Below are positions 34,416 through 46,815 of a stretch of DNA of 64,000 nucleotides, piece after piece. The notes beneath the pieces are model-generated. The model was not told where the DNA came from and made no database searches. It saw only the letters and a program-made list of their open reading frames with translations. Position 1 is the stretch's first letter. Every line of letters starts with the position of its first letter. Source of the stretch: Siphonodentalium dalli (Eukaryota > Mollusca > Scaphopoda > Gadilida > Siphonodentaliidae); contig CP136063.1 in NCBI GenBank assembly GCA_032622095.1, forward strand, positions 268,079,426-268,143,425. Reading direction: 5' to 3'. The translations under genes and the position numbers were made by a program.

Positions 34416-36701
34416 GTAAGCGATATAAATTCTCGAAAATCGGCAAAGCAATGCCACACATTTAAAATGTATTTGTTTGCATTCTCTCGTATTCATTTTC
34501 GCCATACTCTATTTTAATATTTTGCAAATCCCCTGCAGTTGACTGCAGCTATGTAGTCAGTAGATGAGTGCAGTGTCTAGTCTACATTTACCTGAATATC
34601 AAAGTGCTATGAGCAATATTCGAACTCTAGCGGAATCACGCCTTGCACCCGGGTCTGTGCGTTGCGGTGGCTCTGTGTATATAGCGGGTCGTCGGTCGGA
34701 AGACAGCTTTCACCATCGCTCCCGGTTAGCGTAAGTTTTGTCCATAAACAAGTTGTATTGGAGAACGCTGTCTTTTTCTATGTTAACACCGAATGAAACA
34801 ATACTTGATTCAATAACTGTTACAGACGTGTGTTCTTTAAAATTTCTCACGCGAAATGCGGGCTTGTCCCAAATATTATAAAATTTAAACAAGTTCCGCT
34901 TATGCAATGCATGCAAGTTGTTGGCGATGTTCGAAATCCAATTTCTCTGACTGCTGTGTATGCGATATGTTTGGATCAAGTGTTCGAAAATAAAATTTCT
35001 GTCGATCTACTCGGCTGTATTTTGGGAACGTTTATAGCACTCTTGGAACGTGTTATGAGATGCTCCTAGCGAACAATGAACTGCGCGTAGCATAACCGGG
35101 AACTATGGTGAAACCTGTTTTCCAGCCGGTGAGCCGCTATACACAGGCCACCACAACGCTCAGGTTCCGTTCAACAAATACGCAATAAATTAAAGTCGCA
35201 AAATACGGCGATATTTTAAAAAATCTGCTTACCGGTTTTAATCAAAATATTATAAAAGGACGATCGATCTACGTGCGAGAGAGATAGCGAAATTATACCC
35301 CAAATAATAATGTTTCCACGTGCACACAGCGAAGGACGGCAAGGTCATAGGTTGGGATAGTATATTTATAATGTGGAGCCTTAATTAGTGTATACTAATT
35401 GGTTTTTATGACGTATGTATACACCGGCTGCGAAAATATGAAATAATTTAAATTCGTGTTGCAATGAACGAACGGTTTATAGTTGAGAGTTTTATATGTT
35501 TATGCGGATTATATTTTTGTCTACGATGGTGCATAGTTCCAATTCGACTTGACCATTTTAACACCGACCACAGTCGGTGCTGACATGCTATTGTAAAATC
35601 TTTACGTATATAAACAAACGCTTGACTCACACAAAGTCTGTTCTGTGGAAAATATCCCCTTCATAATATCATTATTAGTATATTCTTGAGGAAATTTTAT
35701 AATTTGGCAACTTTTATTTCTAAATTATGACCTACAACCAATGCCATCCGTGCCTTTGAAAGTTCCTCTCCCCGAGAGTCGATATTTGGTCATCAAAACC
35801 GCCCATCGATCACAAGCCCCTGAGTGAAAACTACTAAACTACCAATACAGACAATACCAGTGTAAAGGTTCCAACCTAAAACAACACCAACTATCAAAAC
35901 CCTACTAAAATCTAGAATCGATGATTGCAGCCAATAAAACTCCCTTTCATTTGACATATAACTCGGCGAAATTGAACAAATCGAAGTCGAAATATCCTTT
36001 CGGAAACTAGCGAAATATACCGAATAAATCGGGTCGTCAATCTCCCTGTCCGCTCAGAGGCATTTGACCTAGTTATATAATCAATATTTTCGAGCAACAA
36101 TTTGTCTATACTGGTATTTTAGTAATTTTTCCCGGGGGCCTGAGCCATCAACGCGTCCATCGGTCCGATATAATTTGTGATTTAATCGTCACATCTTACA
36201 GGGCATCTTTAAGAAACAGTAGCTTGCGCCAACATACAGTGGTGTACCTGTATTACTATCTGCATGTCATCACACCAGGCAGGATATCTTTAAGAAATTA
36301 GCTATTGCCGACATATACAGTGGAGTGACTGTATTAATCCCGTCAAGAAATAGTGTCTATACTTGAGTACAAATGCCGCCCTTGGTGCGTTTTCTTTGAC
36401 CAATTCGTGAAATTTGGTGAGTCTCTTTTGTGACAGTTTAGACCGTGGTCTAAATTTGGCGTACATTGGACGTATGGTTGAAACGTTATAAACCCACTAA
36501 AAGCATGCCCGGTTTACATACACATATACACACACGCATAGCAGACGACGGGTATATACATGTATACATAGATACACCGAAGACATTGGATTATCTAATA
36601 TATCAGATTGTAAGCAAAAAAACTTTGAATATATGTAACAGTTCTAATATTATTCGTTGTTGATAATTCAGCAGAGTATACTTTGATTATTTTGATTCCA
36701 G
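34416..36701 (+). other. Intron of the b561 gene
   Basis: GTAAGC to TTTTGATTCCAG. Contains an approximate 88-bp tandem duplication (36195-36340, shared phrase ATCTTTAAGAAA and ACATA-CAGTGG-GT). Otherwise nothing is recognised. Confidence 0.5.
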
Positions 36702-36782
36702 AATATTGGACAAACAGACAGGGTGTACTTGAAGGCGCATCCCATCCTCGGAATAGCCACTACTGTCATATGCATATCAAAC
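36702..36782 (+). CDS. Cytochrome b561 gene, exon with the AHP heme-ligand motif
   Basis: Acceptor TTTTGATTCCAG, donor GTGAGT. The 81-bp, phase 0 to 0 exon encodes VYLKAHPILGIATTVICISN. In the family this is a conserved heme-ligand His in an AHP-LG context, at the start of helix 3. Together the four exons give three of the expected heme-ligand His positions. The fourth (FNW-H) should lie in the next exon, for which 47130 is only a weak candidate. Confidence 0.85.
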
Positions 36783-36806
36783 GTGAGTAATCGACAGACT
36801 CGTGGC

Positions 36807-36934
36807 AATGGGTGGTGGAGCAACCCTGTACCAATATCAATGGGTGGTGGAGCAACCCTGTACCAATATCAATGGGTGGTGGAGCAACCCTGTACCAATA
36901 TCAATGGGTGGTGGAGCAACCCTGTACCAATATC
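36807..36934. repeat. Perfect 32-bp minisatellite, four copies
   Basis: The unit AATGGGTGGTGGAGCAACCC plus TGTACCAATATC is repeated four times without change, starting 24 bases after the exon donor site. Confidence 0.95.
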
Positions 36935-38715
36935 AAGTTTAAAAAATTACTAATCTGAGTTTTTGTGGCAATTAGCTTGACAGGGCGACGTTGCATCGGA
37001 TTTTGTAAGCAATTTTGAGCCAGGCCATAAGCTCTACTTTCTCTTGTCAATCCGTGACGTCACAAAATATGGTGAGATATGGGACATGACGTTTTAACTG
37101 AAACGGGAAACCTATCTGAAAACGCTAAAACGTTGACGCGTTTGCGGGATATGTTTGCTGACCAAACCGGCGACCAAATAAATAAATTTTCAGCCAAATA
37201 ATGAAAACCATTGCGTGTCACCTTTAATAGGAAACGTTGCTACGGTTTGGAAATAGTCTTCGTATCAAGCTAGATAGTGGTCAATAAAACAACTTTCCAT
37301 TTCTAAGTCGGAAATTATACTTCCCAAAGGTTATCAGTAGGTGACAATCACTTGGTGTAATTTGCAGAATAATCATTTATTTTCGGCAGTCGTCATCTTT
37401 TTGGTCTAGAAATAAGATGGCCGTATACGTTAGTTATGGGCACATAGAGGGTTCAGAATATCCTTTTTGTAATTGGAAAGTTAAAAAAAAATTGTCGGTG
37501 TCCCTTCAAAACATCGAAATGATATAAACTGAATGAATAAAGAAATAGAGGATCTCCAATGAGTCGCAATTATATACGAAGTTTATTAAAGATGGATTAT
37601 CTCTTTGTAGACATGTGTTATATATTTACCGGGGTATAACATATTAGATCTGAATCGAAGACTATTGTCCGGAAATGCTTATATCGATTAATATTAATTT
37701 TATATCGAATATTTTCTGGTCTAAAAATGTGTGGTTGTTTAGCTAACGAACAAATAGTGGTTACTGTTAACAGAGACTAGGAATTTGATTGTGTAATTTT
37801 GTCACAAATAAACGTTAAATATACTCATTATCGCTTATAACTATGGAATAAAACAATACAACCAATCAATCTGGGACATTTGACGTTCGGTACGTAGACA
37901 TAGGAGCAGCCTAATGCTCTATATCGCTATATTGTACACCTGAATGATCCAAAAATAGACAAATAAAGGGTCCCAATAAAATATTCGAAATAAAATCACT
38001 ATTAATTGATAGAAGCCTTTCCGGACAGGGGTCTTCAGTTCATATTTATTATTTTATACAACTATTTCAAATTTGTTATTTAAAGAGATAGTCCATCTTT
38101 AACCGTGTGTACTAAATTCGATTCGACCCGGACTTTAGCGAGGCTCGAATCGAATTTAGTTCACGAGATTAATACATTTCGTATAGAATGGCGACGAATT
38201 TGAGATTCATTTTATCACTTAATCACATTTTAGCAAGGAAATATTTTCTCGAAACGGCTGGGGATAATACAAAATTAATATTTATTTCCTTATTATTAGA
38301 TGAAGAAAAGACACCTCCAAGAAAAAATATATTTCATTTTAAATGTGTTTTTTCATGTTGACAACATTGTTCAACCACCCATGTTTATCTTACAAACAAC
38401 ATTAAATAGCCCTACACAAATCGAATATCATAGTTTCATTCTTATTAGCATAATAATAATGTTCCGGCATTGATATCGACATCATTGCGCTAAGCTCTAA
38501 CGTCATATGGTGTGCCGATAATACACATGTGTCTTACTAACATATATGAGGCAGGGTGTTTAGGGGCTAATACGTGATAAAATCAATTTAAAACATAGCA
38601 TCTTTCATACATCAATTTTCAAAATGTTATTTCATACACTATGATCTAAATAAAAGGTAAAATAAGTTAACTAAAGATTATCGTATTAACGCTGGAACCC
38701 TGCTGGAACTATCTG
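36935..38715. other. Intron sequence without recognised features except one hairpin
   Basis: No exon or element is seen. A perfect 16-bp stem (38111-38126 and 38145-38160) is the only structure noted. Confidence 0.4.
38111..38160. repeat. Perfect 16-bp stem-loop
   Basis: Arms ACTAAATTCGATTCGA and TCGAATCGAATTTAGT around an 18-base loop. It may be a MITE relic. It is not associated with a gene end. Confidence 0.7.
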
Positions 38716-38799
38716 GGTGTTATAACGTAGGCTGTGATTTTTCAAAAGTTAGAAAGCTTGAGTTGGAAAATTCTAACTCATCTGGTGATTTAAAGTTAT

Positions 38800-38940
38800 C
38801 AGAAGTGATGTGAGGGCATGGCGTATCAGAAGTGGTGTGAAGCCATGGTGTAATAGAAATGATGTGAGGGGATGGTGTAATAGAAGTGATATGAGGGCAT
38901 GGTGTAATAGAAGTGATTTGAGGGCATAGTGTATCAGGGC
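38800..38940. repeat. About 30-bp minisatellite, five copies
   Basis: Units like GAAGTGATGTGAGGGCATGG plus TGTAATA. The minus-strand frame with repeated HITSITPCP is translated repeat, not a gene. Confidence 0.8.
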
Positions 38941-39259
38941 TTTCGTCAGCGGTTGGGGAATGGGTTATTGTTATTATTAACAAACTGAAGGATTAAGTAA
39001 TGTACTAAGTGTGTTGTCATTTGACACTGAATAATATTGGTTGTGTTGGTTCCGTAAATGTTGTTGCGAAACATCAAGTTAAATCCGCGATTGTTCGTAA
39101 CGCTACCGGCAACTATATACATGTAGAGGACACTGTTCGCGATTTATTTCTATGTCCGACTTCACTACAAAACTACGAATTAACTATTCCTGATCAACAT
39201 TCTTGATCAAACGATATTTGACAATGTAACGCCGTAATCAGGCAGAATCAACCACGTGG

Positions 39260-39725
39260 TGTGAGGTAATGAACACATAGATATATTAGGTACAAGTCTT
39301 TATTACGTCGTGAATAAGATAAGCAGTGTATACAAATATGATGATCAAGAGTCGCCGCGAAGTGAGGTCCCCGAACGGGTGATGCCTGGTGTGGGTGATG
39401 CCCGGAGAGGTATACTGACCTCGAGATGAGATGAGTCTAGTGAAAGCATGAAATGATGGTATGTGGTTGTTTCTTATATACTATTTGGGATGCATATTAG
39501 ATGAGGCGTTTGGCAATACACATCGGGATTGGTTCCTCCGTTATGGTCATTTCCCTTGACCATATTTGGGAGCCATCTTCATTGTGTGTATGTCTTCGCT
39601 GGGAGTAAGACGTGTGAGGGTTCGTTAAGAACCGAACACGAATATCTGAGTTTGGGGTTTTATATATTGGGACATTCGTATAGTTTGAATCAAGTTGTGA
39701 GATTATAATGGGTCGTAATCTCACA
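39260..39725 (-). repeat. 3' LTR of element copy 2
   Basis: 466 bp, termini TGTGAG and CTCACA. By eye it differs from the 5' LTR by about a dozen substitutions and two small indels (one of 5 bp). Confidence 0.92.
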
Positions 39726-40364
39726 TATGTCCCCACACCCGTGTAAGATTTTTAGCGCAGCGGAAAATCTTATGTAACATCAAAGTTATGGACCTAACTG
39801 GGGTATTTGTGATCATGTAATGTGGATGAGGCTGAAATGAAGTACATGTATAATGACGATGGTGACAATATAGTAAGTCGATCGATAATTTGTAACATTG
39901 ATTGGGGTGAAGTTATGACTAATACATGTGGAACAAAGTTGTTTTAAAATCATAATACGCAATATTATGAGATTATGAAATAAATGGTGGGAAAAGCATA
40001 ATTTATATGGGTTGGTATATAAAATGATCGGGCACGCAGTCATAATGTAAATGATGTACATTGGTATGTATTATATAAATGCATGTTGTATTGTTAATAA
40101 AATCATAATGATATGTATACATTCGGGATTGTGGTAATGAGAGACCAAATGTTTCACATCTGCCGCCAATTGCACAGATAAATTTGTTAGAGCGTGGTAT
40201 CGTGATATCAGAGGTGACATATTGCTTGGAGTTGTGGCATATGATGTTCGAGCTATGAATTGGACGGGAAGACATTAATTAATGTGTCTGTTTGATAGGT
40301 GGCGAGGTCCTTAACCAATGTTATTGATGATAATCGATGGTCAGTTATCTTAATGATTGGGGTT

Positions 40365-40560
40365 GGCACGTGTCATAATGGGTGAAATATTGCTTGGAAT
40401 GTGACATATGATGTTTAGCGCTGTGAATTGGACGGGGAGGCATTGATTAATGTGTTTGTTGATAGGTGGCGAGATCCGTGACCAATCTTATTGATGATTA
40501 TCGACGGTCAGTTGTCTTAAAGCTTGGGATAGGCACGTGTCATAATGGCGTTAGTATATG
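40365..40560 (-). repeat. Duplicated 3' UTR unit in copy 2
   Basis: The phrase GGCACGTGTCATAATGG (minus: CCATTATGACACGTGCC) recurs about 180 bp apart. It corresponds to the duplication at 8631-8990. Confidence 0.7.
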
Positions 40561-40639
40561 CAGCTGTCGGGGTTTATGTGCAGTAACGAAATTATAATTT
40601 GTCTATGGGTTTGTGCCCCTTATAGACAAAAAATGGTAT

Positions 40640-40935
40640 TATTGATAAAATGATCAATAGAGATTGAGGGGTGGGTAATGGATGGAAGCGAGAATCATGG
40701 TTTCCATTGTGGCAATTTTTGTAATTCAATAGTCGATTGTAATTGAGTTATTTGTGTCTTGATGGTGATGTTTGATGAGTTCAAAGTTGTGTAATTAATT
40801 TGATGCTGGCTGTGTAGCTATGCACCTTGGTGGTAAAGTTATCATGGCGACAGGAGGTAATATTGTGATTGTATACGGTCGTTTTCTTAGAAGATTGTGA
40901 TGACAGTTTACTGTAAATAAATACATGGGTGATTG
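40640..40935 (-). pseudogene. env remnant in element copy 2
   Basis: Fragments align to bases 7740-7970 and 8480-8518 of the intact env in copy 1. They are joined with the intervening 500 bases deleted and the first two thirds of the gene missing. No signal peptide, cleavage site or transmembrane segment remains, so it cannot make an envelope protein. Confidence 0.75.
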
Positions 40936-40939
40936 TATA

Positions 40940-43510
40940 GTATGAGTGGAGTGCAATTGACGCGTGCAATACCGGTTCTATCTACAGCGTGATGATAATA
41001 TTTTCAGCGCACACTATCACGCGGCGTTGGTTATCTTGGGCGGTGTGGGGGGGGGGGGGGGGGGTTGGGTGGTGGGTATGTATACGATGTAGTCGTGTTG
41101 GGGTGATACATTGTGATTTACACATACATGCTAGTCATGTTAATTTTAGTCCTGCACATGTATATGTGTTAGCACGCGTTATCATGCGGCTTTGGTTATT
41201 ATGGGTGGGGTGTACGATGGGTTATGGGTAATTGTGTGACACGTTTGTCGTGTTTTGTATGTCACATGTTAATTTAATTAGGCCTTTATTGGCCGTTAAC
41301 ATGTACGTTATATTTGGATATTTTGTTTTTTGTGTGGAAGGGCGTTCATGTGGTATGGGAAATGGATGTGGAATAATATATGAGGATTTTATGGTAATTG
41401 TGTACGCACGTTTGTCGTGTGTTATAGGTTACATGTTAAGTTAATTAGGCCTTGATTGGCCGTTAACATGTACGTTATTGGGGATTTCTTGTGGAAGGGC
41501 GTTCGGGTATCATGGAAATTGGAAGGGGAATTGTACCTCACTAGATATGTGGGGGGGGGGGGGGGGTATGGTAAGCGTACTAAATCGTTATGGAAGGTTC
41601 ACCTATCGGTGTTCGTGTCATAATAATTGGTTTGTGTGGGACACTTGAGTTTGACATTATGATACACTTGTGAGGTTGTGAATCTTGGTTAACTGTTTTA
41701 TCTAGATAGGGCTATCGAATTTAGTGAATAATTATGGATAATTTTGGTTATTTTTGTGATGGATATAAATTTGCTGCGATAATGGTTTGTTTATGTGATT
41801 ACTGATTAATTTATGTAGCAAGATTCTTATTTATTGATATGGTGTAACATAATTTTATTGCATTTATTTATTTATTTATTTATTTATTTTTTGTTGTTGA
41901 GGGAAGCAAGTTTTTCGCATGTCTCCGTTTCTATGCGTGTTACTATTTTAAGAGGTGATCGATCTCTTAATATTGAATGTAACACCTTCTGGGCTTTATC
42001 CGATACGAAATTCCATGTGTACACTTGTACAGAGTGCACACTGGACTTGCTAGCATTGAGTTATTATCTGATTATTAAATGATGTGGACTTTATGTGTAG
42101 ATGGCGCGAAGAGATATTGCTTGAGAGTGTTTGTTCGTTCAAATAAATATGCTTTGAATTGTTCCAGAAAATTTAGGGGAACTTATTGAATACGGGCGAG
42201 ATGTCGGGATTGAGATGATATACGCTTTATAGTAAAGAGCGTTATATGTTTGTATCGGGGTTTCATGGGTTCAAATAATGTCGGCAAATGTCTGTGAGAA
42301 ATGAGGTGGGAAATGGAAGAGGTATTCAGTGATGATGGTGGAAATGCCGTGGTTTCTGTACCAATCGTTCTATAAGAGCGTTATTTGGCAGTATTGGGGG
42401 TAGTGATATTGACGGAGAAATGCCGTGTATTATTGTATCATATGCTGTATAACATATAGTGTCTTGCGGCGTTGGGGGGGGGGGGGGGGTTGTATACGTT
42501 GACGGGGAAATGCCGTGATTATTGTATCACATACTATATAATATATAGTGTCGTGCGGCGTTGGGGGGGGGGGGGGGTTGTATACGTTGACGGGGAAATG
42601 CCGTGATTATTGTATCACATACTATATAATATATAGTGTCTTGCGGCTTTGGGGGGGGGGGGGTTGTATACGTTGACGGGGAAATGCCGTGATTATTGTA
42701 TCACATACTATATAATATATAGTGTCTTGCGGCTTTGGGGGGGGGGGGGGGGTTGGGGGGAAGTGATGTTGACGGAAAAATGCCCTGAGTTCCTGATTTC
42801 CATACTTTTCATCGATATATGTATATATATACTCGAATTGAAAGGATATCGCGAATGCGGATATATAATATTGTAAGTGATAGTAGATAATTGAGAATTA
42901 AATTTTAATTTCTTCTGAGATATTTGTCTGTATATACTGTTGAAGTTATGACTTCAGACCAACGGGAAAGTACCATATGTGAATCCCATTAGTATTTAAA
43001 ACGCTGAGGTGGGAGAGATGCCAAAAGCAGTAATTGACGGAATGGCACGAGCCGTGCGTAATCGATTAGTGAAAGACGCTGCCTGTCAGTAGTTGTACTA
43101 AGGATCTATATTACATGCTACTTGGGTTTAATGGCTTCTAGGCTTGAGTCATGATGACTCATCGTACATCTGTTATCGATAATTGGATTTTGGGAAGCGA
43201 AATGGTACCCTGGTGGTTCTATATGCGATCTGACCATGCACCAGCCCTGGTCAAGATTTTCGCTCTTTTTTCAAGCCCATATTGTGAGATGACAGTGTGT
43301 CTTCTCTAAATATAAGGGGGTAGGGCAGGTGTCGTTTTGTGGGTCTTTGTGAATAAAACATGTTTTATATAATACTAATAATAGTTAAGTACACTATCCA
43401 TCATTAGTGATTGTGAAGTATTTTGATACATGATTATGAATATTCGATATCAGTTGTCATCTGATATATATAATATGTTTCCGTACTTTCGTTTGACCAA
43501 TTCGTTGTAT
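40940..43510 (-). other. Spacer of element copy 2
   Basis: Matches bases about 2400-5750 of copy 1 with deletions, including the block that carries the antisense ORF in copy 1. G runs on the + strand near 41047 and 41551 match C runs of copy 1 near 5621 and 4775. Confidence 0.7.
42340..42790 (-). repeat. Tandem array of 88-97-bp units with 11-18-base homopolymer tracts
   Basis: On the + strand the unit reads GTTGACGGGGAAATGCCGTG, ATTATTGTATCACATACTAT, ATAATATATAGTG, then GCGGCGTT and a run of G. Four to five copies, two almost identical. It is an expanded version of the array at 2890-3430. Confidence 0.85.
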
Positions 43511-43539
43511 CATTTGAACGGCTGCTAAATGAGTGGGAA

Positions 43540-43998
43540 TTATTGGATGAGGTAGATTGGAGATGAACTAGCGATGAATCTTTTGGCATTGTGTTTGGCG
43601 TTCGGTGTATATAATTTACTATGCCGGCCGCGTTTGTTAGCTGCCCGACCCGATTTTGTGTCTGACGTAGTATTATAAGAATTTTCTGTCGTAATTAATT
43701 TGTGTTTTATGACATTTGGTTCCTGTGTTTGGGAACTTGACTGGCCGCTGGATGAAAATTGCGGGGGTGATTGGGTGTCTGTGTTATTAAAATGTTTCGA
43801 AGCCATGAGTCTGTTGGCCAATTCAGCCAATGGTATTGAAGAGCTGTCGTCTGTGTTTGATCGCTCAAGTTGAGCGCGTCTAATTGCCGTTGTCTTGAGG
43901 TCATCGTCTGATTCCAAAGTAGATTGAGAGTTATTACTATCAATATTGGTTTCACACGGTGGAAATGCAAATCGATTATGTCGTTTATTCTTTAAATG
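43540..43998 (-). pseudogene. pol C-terminal tail fragment fused to gag remnant
   Basis: The stretch from PNHLKNKRHNRFAFPP onward matches the last 170 residues of the pol frame of copy 1. Upstream the sequence switches abruptly to gag near 43998. Frames differ across the junction, so no fused protein is implied. Catalytic domains are absent. Confidence 0.85.
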
Positions 43999-45562
43999 AT
44001 TGGGCCGTTGAGATGTTGTAGCATATCTTGCATCCATGGTTTGGATGCGGTTTTGATGGGAGACCCTTGGTGCAGAGTAGGGTGGTGAGAATTTGAAGGT
44101 TGGCGCCTGTGGGGGTGATCATTGATTCGGTGTCTGTCTTTGGATTGGCGGGGGGTGTAAGTGGATTGTGATGGCCCTCTTGGAATGTGCCTGTGGTTAT
44201 TGTCGATATCCATTGGTTGAGGGGATTGTAACTGTGGGAATTGGTTATAATCATTATGATGTTCACCGTAACGTAAGCGATAACGTTGCCGAAGGTTCAT
44301 TTCGCGTAGGGCAATATCAGTAGCTCTATCAAGCGTTACGGGGTCGTCTTTGAGAAGCCTGAATTTAATACTAGAGTCGCGAATGCCGTCGGAAAAGAAT
44401 GCTACTAATTGTGTTTGTACTGCTCTTGTATTAATTTCATCGGTAAAAGCGTGTTTAGCGAGGGTACGTATGCGTTCTGCAAACATGGCAATTGTTTCCG
44501 TATGTCTCTGTCTTATGGCTCGTAATGAGGAAATGGCCTGAGGCGAATCGGTTATGGAACTGAATAATGAACGTAATTGTGATTTCAGATCGGCCCAGGT
44601 GAACGTGAATTTTCCGTCCGTGTTATTTTCATTTATGAAGCGTTGAATACATTCAGAAACTTGAGATTTACATGTTTGAGCGGCAATTTTTATAATAGTC
44701 TCATCTTGTGCCGATATCGCGCGGGAGTATTTTTCCACCGCATGGACCCATTGGGAAAAGCGTCAGGTTTGCCATCGAAGGGTTCAATAATGGAATTCAT
44801 ACACAAAAGTGCCGTTATCGTTGTTTGAGTTTTTAAACTATCCGCATGGATAGAACTAGTGAAATGTCTAATTTCATGGGTAAGCCGTGACAATAGCAAG
44901 TTTTGAGTATCTTTGCCCATTTCATTAGTAATGTCTGTGTGGGGGGGGGGGGGTCTTGCGGTTGATCGGTCCGTTTCCCGGTTTAATTCAAGGTGATGCT
45001 GATAAGTTTGGCTTGGATGAAAATAATCGCTGCTCTGCGGAGGTGGTGATTCCATTATATGATTGAGGGTTTAACGACGTCTGTGTGGGGATCTATGATA
45101 AGGGTGCGAGATGTGTTGTATTTTTTTCCAAGTGCCGTGGCAGTGTATTATGCGATTCAGGTGTATTTGACACGATTCAGGTGATTTATTAGGATGTTTT
45201 ATGGGAATTGCCGCGACTATAGAGTTGACAATAAGTTTTGGATAATCAGTAAAATGAGCCGGAAATGTATGCCACTCGTTCCAGGAATCTAGTGTATGTC
45301 CTGAGTAATTATTTGTAATCATACAACGCACGTATAAGCATATTGTATCGTGCGTTATATCAATGCGAATGGGATTGCAATATTTAATGAGTTGTTGCGA
45401 TAAACTTATTTGGTGGGGTAAAGCGTATCTACAGTAAGTTTTAAAATTAAGAACTGAATGTTGTTTGTGAGAGGTGGGTGGTATGGGCTGATCGTTCGAA
45501 GCATGTATTGTAGTAGGATGGGTAGGTAGTGTAGGTGTAGTAGAATCAGGTGATGTGTCCAT
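43992..45562 (-). pseudogene. gag: gag remnant of element copy 2 (one stop, one frameshift)
   Basis: About 520 codons in three pieces. Residues from 45562 (MDTSPDSTT) run to a TAA at 45071-45073 and continue in the same frame from 45055 (MESPPPQSSD). A frameshift near 44740 then leads into a piece ending at 43992. The last piece has the helical retrotransposon-Gag pattern (TWADLKSQLRSLFSSITDS and RQRHTETIAMFAERIRTLAK) and a basic, proline-rich tail. No CCHC knuckle is seen; it may lie in the deleted part or be absent. Gag would form the particle shell. Not functional as it stands. Confidence 0.75.
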
Positions 45563-45879
45563 AACCCACGTGTGAAAAAAAAGGAGTAAAAGAATGCTAA
45601 AAATAGGGGGTGTGCAATTTGACAGGAAATGGGAAATAAAAGATGGTCACTCACCAATTTCCGAGAAGAATAATGTGCACGAGTCTGGGATGATGCATGA
45701 TGTACAGAATGTTCTTGTAGTGTTTATTGGAAACAGAAGGGTGTCCACATCGGATGTTAATGTTTATGTGGAGCTGCATCTGGTCTGCAAGAGGCGTGAG
45801 TAATGTTTCTAGCTGGATACACGATGTGAGCTGGTTGTATGAGAACAAAAGGTTGATTCGTCTATATCAGATGAGTATG

Positions 45880-45966
45880 GTATGCGGTCCTGTGTGTCCG
45901 AAGGGTTGGTGTGCGGTCCTGTGTGTCCGAAGGGTTGGTATGCGGTTCTGTGTGCCCAAAGGGTTG
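45880..45966. repeat. 29-bp tandem repeat, three copies, in the leader
   Basis: The unit GTATGCGGTCCTGTGTGTCC plus GAAGGGTTG is repeated three times with a few changes. It may be a packaging or regulatory repeat; unproven. Confidence 0.85.
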
Positions 45967-46123
45967 AGTTATGGTTGTCCGATGCAGTGGTCTAGTGTGT
46001 GAGGCTGTCTCTCCGTGACTGGAGTGTAAGGCTGTATCCCCGTGGTTGAGTAGCGGTTTGAGATTGTTTCTGCTCTGTAGTGATCGTTTAGTGGCCGAGA
46101 CTTCAGTTGTGTGGTGAGACGTA

Positions 46124-46141
46124 GAACTGCTCACGGTACCA
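46124..46141 (-). other. Putative tRNA primer-binding site
   Basis: Nine bases inside the 5' LTR edge, the minus strand reads TGGTACCGTGAGCAG. The TGG start fits a tRNA 3' CCA, and TGGTACC matches the end of some leucine tRNAs, but the match is short. Confidence 0.45.
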
Positions 46142-46150
46142 TTAATACTA

Positions 46151-46612
46151 TGTGAGGCAATGAACACATAGATATATTAGGTACAAGTCTTTATTACGTC
46201 GTGAATAAGCAGTGTATACAAATATGATGATCAAGAGTCGCCGCGAAGTGAGGTCCCCGAATGGGTGATGCCTGGTGTGGGTGATGCCTGGAGAGGTATA
46301 CTAACCTCGAGATGAAATGAGTCTAGTGAAAGCATGAAGTGATGGGGATGTGGTTGTTTCTTATATACTATTTGGGATGCATATTAGACGAGGCGTTTGG
46401 CAATACACATCGGGATTGGTTCCTCCGTTATGGTCATTTCCCTTGACCATATTTGGGAGCCATCTTCATTGTGTGTATGTCTTCGCTGGGAGTAAGAAGT
46501 GTGAGGTTTCGTTAAGAACCGAACACGAATATCTGAGTTTGGGGTTTTATATATTGGGACATTCGTATAGTTTGAATCAAGTTGTGAGATTATAATGGGT
46601 CGTTATCTCACA
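46151..46612 (-). repeat. 5' LTR of element copy 2
   Basis: 462 bp, with a TATA box (46545-46553) and AATAAA (46190-46195) on the minus strand. Confidence 0.92.
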
Positions 46613-46815
46613 GTGGCTATAAGCGATGTCCATCTTGATATCTCGAATAAGCCAATAAGTATCGATGAGTGTAGCCCTGAAGTAAATATTGTTTTCCCTG
46701 AAATAATTCACAATATTGGTCAACTGTCCGATAGTGTAGTTATTATGATATGTGTTCCCGGGTCTAGGATACACTTCCTTTCCCCAGTGATTGTAATGGT
46801 AGGGTTAATTGTATA

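Larger units (their letters stand above)
45563..46141 (-). other. Leader region of element copy 2
   Basis: Untranslated sequence between the primer site and gag. Contains three tandem 29-bp units (45880-45966). Confidence 0.6.
39260..46612 (-). mobile_element. Errantivirus-like LTR element copy 2, internally deleted
   Basis: Two LTRs (39260-39725 and 46151-46612) face the same way and the pair is flanked by GTGG at 39256-39259 and 46613-46616, a 4-bp target duplication as in gypsy/errantiviruses. On the minus strand it holds a 5' LTR, a primer site, a leader, a broken gag, then only the tail of pol. The spacer, env fragments, duplicated 3' UTR and 3' LTR follow. Protease, reverse transcriptase, RNase H and integrase are gone, so it could move only with help from a complete copy. 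It sits in a presumed intron of the b561 gene in antisense orientation. Confidence 0.92.

Noticed and set aside
38720-38983. Minus ORF with repeated HITSITPCP
   Set aside because: Translated 30-bp minisatellite.
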